Positions 56,200-64,000 of a DNA stretch of 64,000 nucleotides are shown here, piece by piece. Made by a program: the position numbers and the translations under genes. This DNA comes from Candidatus Harpocratesius repetitus (GTDB taxonomy: Archaea; Asgardarchaeota; Lokiarchaeia; Sigyniarchaeales; Promethearchaeaceae), in contig JAIZWK010000001.1 in NCBI GenBank assembly GCA_021498095.1, forward strand, positions 3,845,450 to 3,909,449, written 5' to 3'. Every line of letters begins with the position of its first letter. Position 1 is the first letter of the stretch. The notes beneath the pieces were generated by a model. That model saw only the letters and a list, made by a program, of their open reading frames with translations. It made no database searches and was not told where the DNA came from.

Positions 56200-57200
56200 T
56201 TTATTCCCTCCAATAAAATCATTAATTCTGAAATGAAACCATCAATTTGTATTGTAGGATCAGCAGATAATGTCAAACGAAAATCAAATTCTCCGATTTT
56301 TGAAATAATCTCTTCTTTTTTGTATTTATCAAATTTTTGTTTTAAGATCCAACTTAAAGTTTGCCGAAATAATCCTCGACTTGAATAACTTGGATTCTCT
56401 GCTAGAATATTCTTAACTTTTATAATATCTTCTTGATATAAAGCAGTAGAAAATTCTTTAAATGTTTTTAGAGGAAGAAATCCAGAAATTTGATACACAA
56501 TATCAGGATGTAAAAATACTCTTTTTTTACTTTGATTTTCTTCAAAAACTAAAGATAATGCCATTTGAAGTAAATTAATTGCCTGCCGCATATCACCTTG
56601 AGAAATATAAAATATTGCATCTTTTACTTCATCGTTTATAAAAATATGCTCATTTTCACATATTTTATCAATTTGCTTAGAGAAGAAATGAAAAGGAAGG
56701 GGAAAAAAGCGAAATATTGCACATCTTGATAGAACAGGATCAATTATATTTTCAATATAATTACACATAAAAATGAATTTTACATTTGAAGGCGCCATTT
56801 CTATAATCCGGCGAAATGCACCTTGCATTGCCTTTGGAATCAAATCTGCTTCATCCAGTATTATAAATTTATATTTAGGCTGGAACATACCGGTATGATT
56901 GACAAAATTTTTAATTTCATCTCTAGTATCCATTCTTACATTATCACTAGCATTTCGTTCTAAAATTGTATCAGCCAATATTTTATCAGTTCCTAAAACA
57001 TCATGAATCAATGCATATGCAGTAGAAGTTTTTCCTGTACCTGCTGGCCCTGCAAAAATAAGATGAGGAATGCTGTCTTTTTCAATAAATTTCTGTAAGG
57101 TTTGAACAGTCATGGATTGACTAGCGATTTCTGATAATGTTCGAGGTCTATATTTCTCAACCCAAGGTAAGTCCGCATTAAACTCGATTTGATCGTTCAT
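56196..57200 (-). CDS. rfcS: Replication factor C small subunit
   Basis: 334 residues from MNDQIEF at 57200 (AAAGGA about 10 nt upstream; the ATG at 57224 adds eight atypical residues). WVEKYRP box, Walker A GPAGTGKTS (51-59), NASD, Walker B ILDEADLIP (114-122), SRC arginine-finger motif PVLSRC (155-160): a fully active AAA+ clamp-loader subunit. First gene of the operon rfcS, RFC-like, rfcL and the small OB-like gene. With RfcL it loads PCNA at primer ends. Confidence 0.96.
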   Translation of the reverse strand: MNDQIEFNADLPWVEKYRPRTLSEIASQSMTVQTLQKFIEKDSIPHLIFAGPAGTGKTSTAYALIHDVLGTDKILADTILERNASDNVRMDTRDEIKNFVNHTGMFQPKYKFIILDEADLIPKAMQGAFRRIIEMAPSNVKFIFMCNYIENIIDPVLSRCAIFRFFPLPFHFFSKQIDKICENEHIFINDEVKDAIFYISQGDMRQAINLLQMALSLVFEENQSKKRVFLHPDIVYQISGFLPLKTFKEFSTALYQEDIIKVKNILAENPSYSSRGLFRQTLSWILKQKFDKYKKEEIISKIGEFDFRLTLSADPTIQIDGFISELMILLEGIN

Positions 57201-57379
57201 TATAATTTTTCCTTTTAATTTCAAATAAATTTCAAAAATTTCGCTAATAATATTTTTAGGGCTTTATTATAAAAAAAGACCTCACTGATCTTTTAATAAA
57301 TTTAAGCTCAATTTCTTAAATATTTTGGATTATCATGGGTAATAACTAAAATGGATATCATATCTAAAATGGATAAGAT

Positions 57380-57391
57380 TTTATATATATA
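57380..57391 (+). promoter_or_regulatory. TATA box of vapBC pair
   Basis: TTTATATATATA is centred about 24 nt before ATG 57409. Direct repeats (TATTGAATA twice at 57391-57409 and ATCTAAAATGGATA twice around 57348-57375) overlap the promoter and may be binding sites for the antitoxin. Confidence 0.5.
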
Positions 57392-57408
57392 TTGAATATA
57401 TATTGAAT

Positions 57409-57657
57409 ATGGCATCTCATCAAATATCTATTCGTGATGATGTTTATAAGAAATTAAATAAATTAAAGATGAAAAATGAAAGTTTTTCAGATTTACTTGA
57501 TCGGTTATCACAGCAAGTAAAGGGATCATGGCATGCGTTAGAACAATTAAATGGCATAGCAGGGCCGGATGAACTCAATTTTGAGACAATCATTAGTGAA
57601 AATCGAAAAGAATTAGAAAAATTGTTTAAAAATAGACTTGGAATAAGAGATTTGTGA
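57409..57657 (+). CDS. VapB-type antitoxin
   Basis: 82 residues from MASHQISI at 57409, 24 nt below a TATA box. The pattern ISIRDDVYKKLNKLKMKNESFSDLLDRL is that of archaeal VapB-like antitoxins (predicted DNA-binding N-terminus); the helical C-terminus would wrap the toxin. The toxin gene follows after 4 nt. Likely autoregulated with the toxin. Confidence 0.88.
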   Translation: MASHQISIRDDVYKKLNKLKMKNESFSDLLDRLSQQVKGSWHALEQLNGIAGPDELNFETIISENRKELEKLFKNRLGIRDL

Positions 57658-57661
57658 TTGC

Positions 57662-58087
57662 ATGATAATTTTAGATACAAATGTTATAATAAAAATAATT
57701 CATAATAAGCTAAATTTGGAAAAATTAAAGGGAAAAGTTCCCGAAGAAGAAATTTTTGTGATCTCTTCGGTTTCACTTTATGAATTATATTTTGGTTTAT
57801 ACCAATTAAAATTTAATAAAAGAATTTCCTTAAATCAAACGAAATGGGATAAAGAATTACAAAGTATTCATTTAATTGAAGAAAAATTAGATATTTTACC
57901 ATTTAATTCAAAATCTGCTGAAAATAGTGCTAAGTTGTTCAATGATTTACGTTTTCGAGGGACAATGATTGAAATATTTGACTGTATGATTGCTGGAATT
58001 ATGAAAGCATTTGGGATTAAAAAAATACTCACCACAAATATTAAGCACTTTAAAATAATTCCTGGTATAGAAATTATTGAAATTTGA
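57662..58087 (+). CDS. VapC PIN-domain toxin
   Basis: 141 residues. PIN ribonuclease with Asp5 in MIILDTNVIIK, Glu in VSLYELYFGLYQ, and acidic residues in EIFDCMIAGIMK; C-terminal LTTNIKHFKIIPGIEII is the typical last strand set. Cuts RNA (often tRNA or rRNA) when free of its antitoxin. Pairs with the VapB gene just upstream. Confidence 0.92.
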   Translation: MIILDTNVIIKIIHNKLNLEKLKGKVPEEEIFVISSVSLYELYFGLYQLKFNKRISLNQTKWDKELQSIHLIEEKLDILPFNSKSAENSAKLFNDLRFRGTMIEIFDCMIAGIMKAFGIKKILTTNIKHFKIIPGIEIIEI

Positions 58088-58363
58088 TTTCATAGATTGT
58101 TGAATACATGATTTTATTCAGAAAATTGCGTGATAAATTTTTTTTGTACTATTGCTCTTGAAGGATAAAAGCTAATTAAGATAAAGTAAAATTAAAAATG
58201 GGAAAACAAAATTTAATTTAATGATAAAAAATCTTAAAAATCTAAACTTTGAAAAGAATTCAACCAGATTATTAAGAATAATTGAAAGATTATCTGGTAA
58301 TTTAAATAATGTTTGATATCAAATAAGTTATTTTTTTTAATTGTTATTGCTATATATTATATC

Positions 58364-58690
58364 ATGAGTAATCAAATAAATTTTCGTTTAAAATCAGATG
58401 AATTATTTATAGTAAAAAAACTCGCAAAAAAAAAGGGAATATCCTTAGCAGAATATGCAAGAAAGGCATTAGAAGAAAAGGTCAAGCCAGAAAGAGTAGA
58501 TTTAGCATTTAGGTTATTAATAGAAGGTCATGTTGGATTTAAAGGTGCATGGAAAATCTCTGGCTTGGAATATAATAAGTTTTTGACAGAATGGGCAAAA
58601 AGAGGTGCAGTTGAAGAAATTCCAGAAGAAATTGTTGAAAAAAATATAGAAAAATCTAAAAAATTTGATTGGGAATCCTTATTAAAATAA
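58364..58690 (+). CDS. Ribbon-helix-helix type antitoxin-like protein
   Basis: 108 residues from MSNQINFRLK at 58364; the longer frame (58313) adds a hydrophobic stretch over the promoter. INFRLKSDELFIVKKLAKKKGISLAEYARKALEEK is a ribbon-helix-helix DNA-binding domain; the C-terminal half (GHVGFKGAWKISGLEYNKF) resembles the UPF0175 antitoxin helix-turn-helix. Toxin candidate 16 nt downstream. Confidence 0.75.
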   Translation: MSNQINFRLKSDELFIVKKLAKKKGISLAEYARKALEEKVKPERVDLAFRLLIEGHVGFKGAWKISGLEYNKFLTEWAKRGAVEEIPEEIVEKNIEKSKKFDWESLLK

Positions 58691-58706
58691 ATTCATCTTG
58701 ATTTTC

Positions 58707-59207
58707 ATGAATCTACTTTATATAGATACTTGTGCTCTTAGAGATATAATTTCTTTAAGGGAGAATATAAATGTGAATTTCTTTCCTTTATTATCTCAAT
58801 TTCGGTTAGGAATTACAAAAGAATTAGAAAAGGAATATAAAAATTTTAAAATTTATAACGATATACCCTTAAATTTTGATTTTTTTGTTAATATTAGAAA
58901 AAATGAAAGATTAAATTACTTAAAAAAATATAACTTAGAAGAATTTGATCTTGCAGATCAAGATTTGTTTATTATTGCAAAAAGAGATAATTCTACAATT
59001 ATAACTAATGATCGGCCTCTCTTTTTACAGTGTTATCAACAACATTTAAATGGTTACTACCTCTATGATTTTTTAATTGCCATGGTTTATCAAGGGAGAA
59101 TTAAAAAGAATTTGTTGTATAAATGCAACAAACATTGGACTAAAATATCTAGATTTCCAAAATCAACATTAGATAGAATAAAAAGAGAATTCCACGCAAT
59201 TTCATAG
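58707..59207 (+). CDS. PIN-like toxin candidate, 166 aa
   Basis: From MNLLYIDTCALRD at 58707. The first Asp lies in YIDTCALRDI, Glu in TKELEKEY, and the acidic pair in EFDLADQDLFIIAKRDNSTIITNDRP, a VapC/PIN-like arrangement. Second toxin-antitoxin pair in tandem after vapBC. The C-terminus is basic and helical. Fold less certain than for the first pair. Confidence 0.75.
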   Translation: MNLLYIDTCALRDIISLRENINVNFFPLLSQFRLGITKELEKEYKNFKIYNDIPLNFDFFVNIRKNERLNYLKKYNLEEFDLADQDLFIIAKRDNSTIITNDRPLFLQCYQQHLNGYYLYDFLIAMVYQGRIKKNLLYKCNKHWTKISRFPKSTLDRIKREFHAIS

Positions 59208-59280
59208 AAATTTTCTTCAAAATGCTAGTTTTTGAAATAAAGTCAATTGTATTTCATTTCAATCTTCTTTCCATCTTCAA

Positions 59281-62200
59281 TCAAAAATCATATTTATCGT
59301 TTAAAACTTGTGCGTTTATAACCTGTGCATACTGCTCTGAAATTGTCATTGCCATGATATAAATCCGTTCATCTACTGGGAGAAGAAGTGATTTTGCACC
59401 TTCTGGAATATCAAGTGTTATAGAAAACAGATATCCAAATTGATAAGGTAGATCGTTGCCATTTTTATGAGTATGGAGGGAGTACCATTCTAGACGGTCC
59501 CGATTAATGAACCCTGGTTTTATCCCTATGCACTTATTTAACCAAATATAATCTCGTTTAAGTTTCAGATGATGTTTTGGAGTTTTTGACCATATTCGAG
59601 TATCCCACTGACCTATAAAACCTGTCATGGGAGATATATGGCAATTTTCATATCCTATCGATTCTCCATTTACTTCATACCATCTAAAAGAAGTCTGACA
59701 TTCTTCTGTTGAACCTAATAGAATTGAGAGAGTATTGAAGCCATTCGGTATTGAAATTGTTTGACCTTTACATTGGAGTGCATTTTTTTCTTTATTTGAT
59801 GAAAGAGAATAGGAGATAAGTCCTGCTCCAATTTTTGGTGGTGTTAACTCCGCGGGGAAAATGCCTTTTAGATCACCATTTTTTCCAATCAGTTTACAGT
59901 TATAATCTAATTTTAGGGGTTTTTGCTTAATTTTCAAAGATTTCTCCGATTGTTCAAGAATAATGATAAAGGAACGGATTCCATTTGCCCTAAATTTGAC
60001 TGAAAATTTGTTTTTATTAAATGATAAGTCATCAATAGGTTCTTCCAATCCATTTACTTCCATTACACTTCTAATGGGGGCACAAAATAATATTTCTGCA
60101 TCGCAATCCTTTCCATAGCGCTCATATACCCGAATCAAGATACCTTCACCCTTTTCTGGCTTCTTTACTGCTAAAATACCCAATTGAGCATTTGAAATCT
60201 TAAAAAGAGAGAATTCTTCTGTTATTTTTGAAAGATTTGGAAGTTTGTTACTGATTAAAAATGATCGAATAGGTTGATTAAAACGCCTTGCGATAGAATC
60301 AGTTTTTTTGTAATCTCCTTCATGAGCATAGATTCCATATCTAATAGTATGTTCTCCCCAATCTTGGAACTTTTGATCTCGAAAACCTTGGATTAAGCCG
60401 ATGCCAGGAGTATAGAGCAAAGTTATTCGAATAGTCTCATCTGTAGGATGGTCATAACCATATTTAGAATCTTCAACTAGGGAGATTCCCCAATTATCTT
60501 CACTCATGTCCACCCATAAACGGGATGGCATTTCAAATAATTTTGCATGGTTTTTTCCACGAGTCATCCTGCATGTTTCCCAATTGAAGGTAACAATCGG
60601 TTTGGTTTGATTTACAGTTAGTGCAAGCTTTAGGGAGCAACCGCTCTCCCTCCAATGTATTCTTTCTGTAAATTCCACTATTTCGGATTCTTCGCTGAGA
60701 CTAATTTCTTTAATAAAAATTGAAGGTTGATGCAAAGTAGAGCTTTGATATTTGGTAATGATCTGAATTATACAGCGTAGAGAGCCTTGTTCGATAATAG
60801 AAACAGATCCACCACCTTCAATTCGGGCGAATGGCTTCCTTTTTCTATCTTTCCAATCCATATTCCATGCAGGAAACAGTTTAGGATGTTCTTTTTGCAA
60901 TTCATATGCCATAGGTGCTTTTAGTAGTTCTTTTTCCAATTTTTTATGGAAAATCGATCCAATTTTACCATCTTTTGAAATTTTCACCTGAAAATATGAA
61001 TTTTCCATAATATAGTAGTCATTTTCTATTTTTAGCTTTTCAGTAGCAGATGTTTTTGATTTTCTTTCACTCAACCAATTTGAATGAGAAATACTAAATT
61101 TAGTCCAACTAACTGGTTTTAGCTTAGGAATAAAGGTCAATTGGTATTTACCATCTGAACAATTTTTTATTTGAGCAGGATATGAATTTCCATCTGAATC
61201 TGTAATTGTTATCTTAGTATCTTGATTTTCATCCCATTTAACAAGAGAAATATTAACTGCATCTTTTCGGTTTTCTGGCAGAGGATTGAAAAGAAGAATT
61301 TCACCTTCTCCCTTAATAAATGGTGCAATGCTTGCAGCAGAATCATGTAAGATTGAGGTCCAAGTGGAAAGGGCAACAACTTCATCATTTTGGGAGAATT
61401 CATATGCTGTAGGAGTGGAGGTACCTGGAAGAATATCATGCATTTGGCTCGCAATTGTTCGGAACCAAGCCGATTGAATTTTTTCGCTTGGATATTTTGT
61501 GTTTAACGCCCAATAAGCAGTTACAGCGGCCATTTCAGCAGCAAAAGCCATTTGTTCATTTTTTCGGTTCCAACGTTTCATTATTGCTGCAGAAGTCAAA
61601 GATCCAGCACTATGATTTACCAAGAGTAAATCACCTTCATACCGATCCATTTTCTTTTTTTCAATTTGAGTAATCTCACGGAAAAATTGATCAGGAGAAC
61701 CTTGTCTTACAATTAATTCGCTTTTCTTCTCTAAAGAATGGTTGATACTGGAAATTGCCCTTCTAACTGAACCCTCTGTGGGAGCACCTCCAATATCACC
61801 TACACCATAATATTGAAAGGATTTCCAAATCCCGTTATTCTTTCCCAGTTTACGTAGTCTTCTAAGACGTCTCCAACTTCTTTGAACCTTAGGAAAAACT
61901 CGGGAAATATACGCGCCAGGATTAAGAGCACTGATAAGTTCACTACCGTCTGGTCCTTTCCAAATTCCAATTTCAAATGGAATCCCTACAGCTGAATTCC
62001 AAGTAAGTTTTTGGCTGGAAAATCCATGGATTCCACAATGAGTTAAAACCGTCGGCATATTTGCAGGAAAACCGAAACAGTCAGGAATCATGTAATCTCG
62101 CGAACTTTTCCCAAATTCTTCTTTAAACCATTGATCTCCGTAAAGAATATTCCGAATCATCGATTCTACTGAAGGAATTAAAGCATCTGTTTCATCTAAA

Positions 62201-62472
62201 CATGTTCCTGCAATGTTCCATCGTTCTTCTTTAATTAATTCTTTTATTTCTTCAAATAGTTCTGGATAATATTCTTTCATCATGGCGTAGCGCAAAGCAC
62301 CCGTAAAATTAAAGGTATACATAGGATATTTGCTAAAAAGATATATATTTCTTTCAAGGGTGTTTTTTATATATTTTTTAATGGTTGTGGGATATTCCCA
62401 GCGCCACTGTGTGTCTAAATGTGAATAGGGGATAAGAAAAATTTCTTTATGCTTCACATCAAGATTTTTCAT
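59281..62472 (-). CDS. Glycoside hydrolase 38 alpha-mannosidase
   Basis: 1063 residues, the usual GH38 length. Zinc-binding His18 and Asp20 in YSHLDTQWRW; nucleophile Asp131 in IPDCFGFPANMP; ASQMHDILPGTSTP holds the further zinc His; then the middle helical and C-terminal beta-sandwich domains. Removes alpha-mannose from glycans, probably for turnover of the cell's own glycoconjugates or for uptake of mannosides. No signal peptide, so cytoplasmic. No sugar transporter or other glycosidase beside it. Confidence 0.95.
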   Translation of the reverse strand: MKNLDVKHKEIFLIPYSHLDTQWRWEYPTTIKKYIKNTLERNIYLFSKYPMYTFNFTGALRYAMMKEYYPELFEEIKELIKEERWNIAGTCLDETDALIPSVESMIRNILYGDQWFKEEFGKSSRDYMIPDCFGFPANMPTVLTHCGIHGFSSQKLTWNSAVGIPFEIGIWKGPDGSELISALNPGAYISRVFPKVQRSWRRLRRLRKLGKNNGIWKSFQYYGVGDIGGAPTEGSVRRAISSINHSLEKKSELIVRQGSPDQFFREITQIEKKKMDRYEGDLLLVNHSAGSLTSAAIMKRWNRKNEQMAFAAEMAAVTAYWALNTKYPSEKIQSAWFRTIASQMHDILPGTSTPTAYEFSQNDEVVALSTWTSILHDSAASIAPFIKGEGEILLFNPLPENRKDAVNISLVKWDENQDTKITITDSDGNSYPAQIKNCSDGKYQLTFIPKLKPVSWTKFSISHSNWLSERKSKTSATEKLKIENDYYIMENSYFQVKISKDGKIGSIFHKKLEKELLKAPMAYELQKEHPKLFPAWNMDWKDRKRKPFARIEGGGSVSIIEQGSLRCIIQIITKYQSSTLHQPSIFIKEISLSEESEIVEFTERIHWRESGCSLKLALTVNQTKPIVTFNWETCRMTRGKNHAKLFEMPSRLWVDMSEDNWGISLVEDSKYGYDHPTDETIRITLLYTPGIGLIQGFRDQKFQDWGEHTIRYGIYAHEGDYKKTDSIARRFNQPIRSFLISNKLPNLSKITEEFSLFKISNAQLGILAVKKPEKGEGILIRVYERYGKDCDAEILFCAPIRSVMEVNGLEEPIDDLSFNKNKFSVKFRANGIRSFIIILEQSEKSLKIKQKPLKLDYNCKLIGKNGDLKGIFPAELTPPKIGAGLISYSLSSNKEKNALQCKGQTISIPNGFNTLSILLGSTEECQTSFRWYEVNGESIGYENCHISPMTGFIGQWDTRIWSKTPKHHLKLKRDYIWLNKCIGIKPGFINRDRLEWYSLHTHKNGNDLPYQFGYLFSITLDIPEGAKSLLLPVDERIYIMAMTISEQYAQVINAQVLNDKYDF

Positions 62473-62863
62473 GGAATAATATATATAATTTTTATCCTAT
62501 AATTCTTCTCAAAGGAAAAAAAAGTTATTCTAGTGATTTATTTGTGGCAAAATTCAAAGGAATATAGAGAAAACAGAATCCCAATGAAGCAGTGGTTTAT
62601 GAAAATATGTCTTAGATTCCCCTGTACTGATTAAAGTACTGAAGTCCGTACTGAATGGAGATGATGTGTGCCAAATAGAAATTACTTTACAAAAACTAAA
62701 ATCATTATATAAAATGAATACAAAACTTTTGCTTTTCGGTTGATGGATATGGGAAAAATAATTGCTTTTATCAATCATCGCAAGAAACTTATTCACATCA
62801 TAAATATGATAATTTTTATAATTGAAGATTTAAGAATAATTAAGAACTTAAATTATTATTAAT
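62473..62863. other. Gene-free spacer with GTACTGA repeats
   Basis: No gene seen. TGTACTGATTAAAGTACTGA and CCGTACTGAATGG (62622-62656) give three GTACTGA units in 35 nt, a possible binding site. An 80-codon minus-strand frame here (62554-62796) has no protein-like features. Confidence 0.35.
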
Positions 62864-63661
62864 ATGATTTCACGAAGAATTGAAATATTACGCTTAGATT
62901 ATCTATTTGCGGTTATCGTGCCTACATTGATGGCTATATTTCTTAATAGATTGGATTTGAAGAAATATTGGAATTTGATTGTAGCATTTAGTTTTTTTGG
63001 AATCAGCGGCAATATTATTAATGACATTTTTGATCGCAAAGAAGACACAGATTTAGAAGCTCAAGATCGGACAAAAGGGTATAAAAATAAAGAATTGTGG
63101 GCAATTGCAATAGTAAGTGGAACACTTGGATTAACATTACTCGTCCCAATCATATTTGTGTTTCCTATAATTGGATTGTATTCAGGTTTAGCATTTGGTT
63201 TAGTAATAATTTACTGTGTGAAAAAAAAAATACCCATCTTAAATCAAGTATTGCTTGCTATGAGTCACATAATCATTCCCTATCTTATAATAAAAACTAT
63301 TGCAGATCTCATTCATCCACTACTTTCATTGGGGGAGTTTTTTTTCTTGATTGCACTTTTATTTTTTGCTGTATCAGGACAAACTGTTCATGAAATAATC
63401 GATGGAGACGCAATAAGTCGATTTTCATTGAAAACCCAGCAAAAAGTAGTAATTGTTAGTGCGTTATTTTCAATTATCTTTGGATTTTTCGCAATTATTT
63501 TATTGCAAAATTATATTTTAATTGGTTTAGTATTAATTCCTGTTGGAACGATATATTCTTTCAGACACCCAAAAAAATCAAGAAAATCCATAAAAGATAC
63601 AGGAATTATAATGGGAAATCTGGTCATGGTATTTTTAATTGTATTAATTCTCTACTATTAG
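62864..63661 (+). CDS. UbiA-family prenyltransferase
   Basis: 265 residues, about eight to nine TM helices. First Asp motif NDIFDRKED (Asn53-Asp54-x2-Asp57-x3-Asp61) and a second acidic motif VHEIIDGDAIS (~180-190) bind Mg-pyrophosphate. The family includes archaeal digeranylgeranylglyceryl-phosphate synthase and quinone/heme prenylases. The RPIPSG-like box that usually follows the first motif is replaced by DRTKGYKNKE, so the substrate is uncertain. Its stop overlaps the convergent methyltransferase gene by 4 nt. Confidence 0.85.
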   Translation: MISRRIEILRLDYLFAVIVPTLMAIFLNRLDLKKYWNLIVAFSFFGISGNIINDIFDRKEDTDLEAQDRTKGYKNKELWAIAIVSGTLGLTLLVPIIFVFPIIGLYSGLAFGLVIIYCVKKKIPILNQVLLAMSHIIIPYLIIKTIADLIHPLLSLGEFFFLIALLFFAVSGQTVHEIIDGDAISRFSLKTQQKVVIVSALFSIIFGFFAIILLQNYILIGLVLIPVGTIYSFRHPKKSRKSIKDTGIIMGNLVMVFLIVLILYY

Positions 63662-64000
63662 TGAATAATTGAATTATCACTTTTTTTGGGCATTTTTTTA
63701 AATAAAAATCCAATATTCATTATTTTCGATAATGGTTGAAATTTTGCATCAAGCATCATCCAAAATTTACCAAAATCCACTATTTTATCCCAAATTTTTC
63801 TAAATGTCGGATTATTAAGGTATCTTTCTCTAAGTGTTAAAATTCCTTCTTCGGTTTCTGAAGGTTTAGCTGCTTGAAAGAATTGAACTTTCATTGCTTG
63901 TCCATAAACACCAAAAATCTTAAGAATTTTAAAAGAATAATCTCGAAATAAATATTGTATATCATTAATCTCATACCTTCGATAATGGCCAATTAAAAGA
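63658..64000 (-). CDS. C-terminal part of class I SAM methyltransferase, 5' end beyond window
   Basis: The frame is open to the window edge; 113 codons visible before the stop. GHYRRYEINDIQYLFRDYSF is the region following strand 5-6 of type 11 methyltransferases (G-H-x-R-R-Y). The rest is the family's variable tail with an aromatic helix (FGKFWMMLDAKF). The SAM-binding part lies outside the window. Its substrate cannot be read; pairing with a prenyltransferase gene could be chance as they are convergent. Confidence 0.65.
   Translation of the reverse strand, partial: LLIGHYRRYEINDIQYLFRDYSFKILKIFGVYGQAMKVQFFQAAKPSETEEGILTLRERYLNNPTFRKIWDKIVDFGKFWMMLDAKFQPLSKIMNIGFLFKKMPKKSDNSIIH

Noticed and set aside
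62554..62796. 80-aa minus-strand ORF
   Set aside because: No start signal, no family pattern, and atypical composition; more likely spacer.

Overview
The window looks like chromosomal DNA of an archaeon, most likely an Asgard archaeon (Lokiarchaeia/Promethearchaeota-like). It is very AT-rich. Several genes start at or close to a transcript start about 25 nt below a TATA box (leaderless, archaeal style). It carries a three-gene operon of archaeal/eukaryotic-type clamp-loader (RFC) proteins, a coiled-coil protein with a C-terminal RING-like finger, a small MIT/TPR-like coiled-coil protein, an archaeal-type UbiA prenyltransferase and VapBC modules. The phylum call is an inference from gene content; no rRNA or tRNA gene was seen.

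Layout. (1) 1-2506: core DNA with a 7-TM membrane protein cut by the window edge and a one-piece GMP synthase. (2) 2881-14603: an integrated plasmid- or virus-like element. It has a tyrosine recombinase with an altered active site, several tiny ORFs, a 1272-residue primase-helicase, an iteron-rich origin candidate (TTGATC repeats, 9621-10077), a second repeat cluster (five 10-bp units at 11111), a YkgJ-type Cys-cluster protein, small unknown proteins, and a serine recombinase that heads a three-gene operon. (3) 14848-38540: an accessory island rich in probable defence genes: a zinc-ribbon/PD-(D/E)xK protein, an Mrr-like nuclease with winged-helix and TPR parts, an AbiTii-like/PD-(D/E)xK protein (one dead copy, one intact), a HEPN protein, two AlbA_2 (Schlafen-type) proteins, a type IIG restriction-modification enzyme and an OLD-like ATPase/Toprim protein. 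It also holds many broken genes, a 1.4-kb direct duplication, a dispersed 285-bp repeat, an ordered operator-like palindrome cluster, and a region (33.0-35.1 kb) with its own inverted/direct repeat cluster that may be a second, smaller element. (4) 38878-42375: core DNA again (low-molecular-weight phosphatase; FAD oxidase plus Fe-S protein operon). (5) 42399-45521: a second, small variable patch with a frameshifted leucine-rich-like gene, a Cys-rich DUF6125-like gene and a 60-bp x 10 tandem array with exact 240-bp higher-order structure. (6) 45522-64000: core DNA: HAD-like protein, coiled-coil protein, RING-like protein, EamA transporter, FtsX/MacB-type permease, the RFC operon with a small OB-like gene, two toxin-antitoxin pairs, a GH38 alpha-mannosidase, a UbiA prenyltransferase and the end of a methyltransferase.

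How the parts fit together. The region between guaA and the phosphatase gene (about 36 kb) reads as an integration hot spot: a replicating, integrating element followed by a defence island with much decay. The direct repeats in the island (1.4 kb at 19.1 and 35.1 kb; 285 bp at 16.8 and 45.1 kb) would permit deletion or circularisation of the DNA between them. In the core, the RFC operon suggests a clamp loader with three distinct subunits, one of them with an altered Walker B motif, a step towards the mixed active/inactive subunit arrangement known from eukaryotic RFC.
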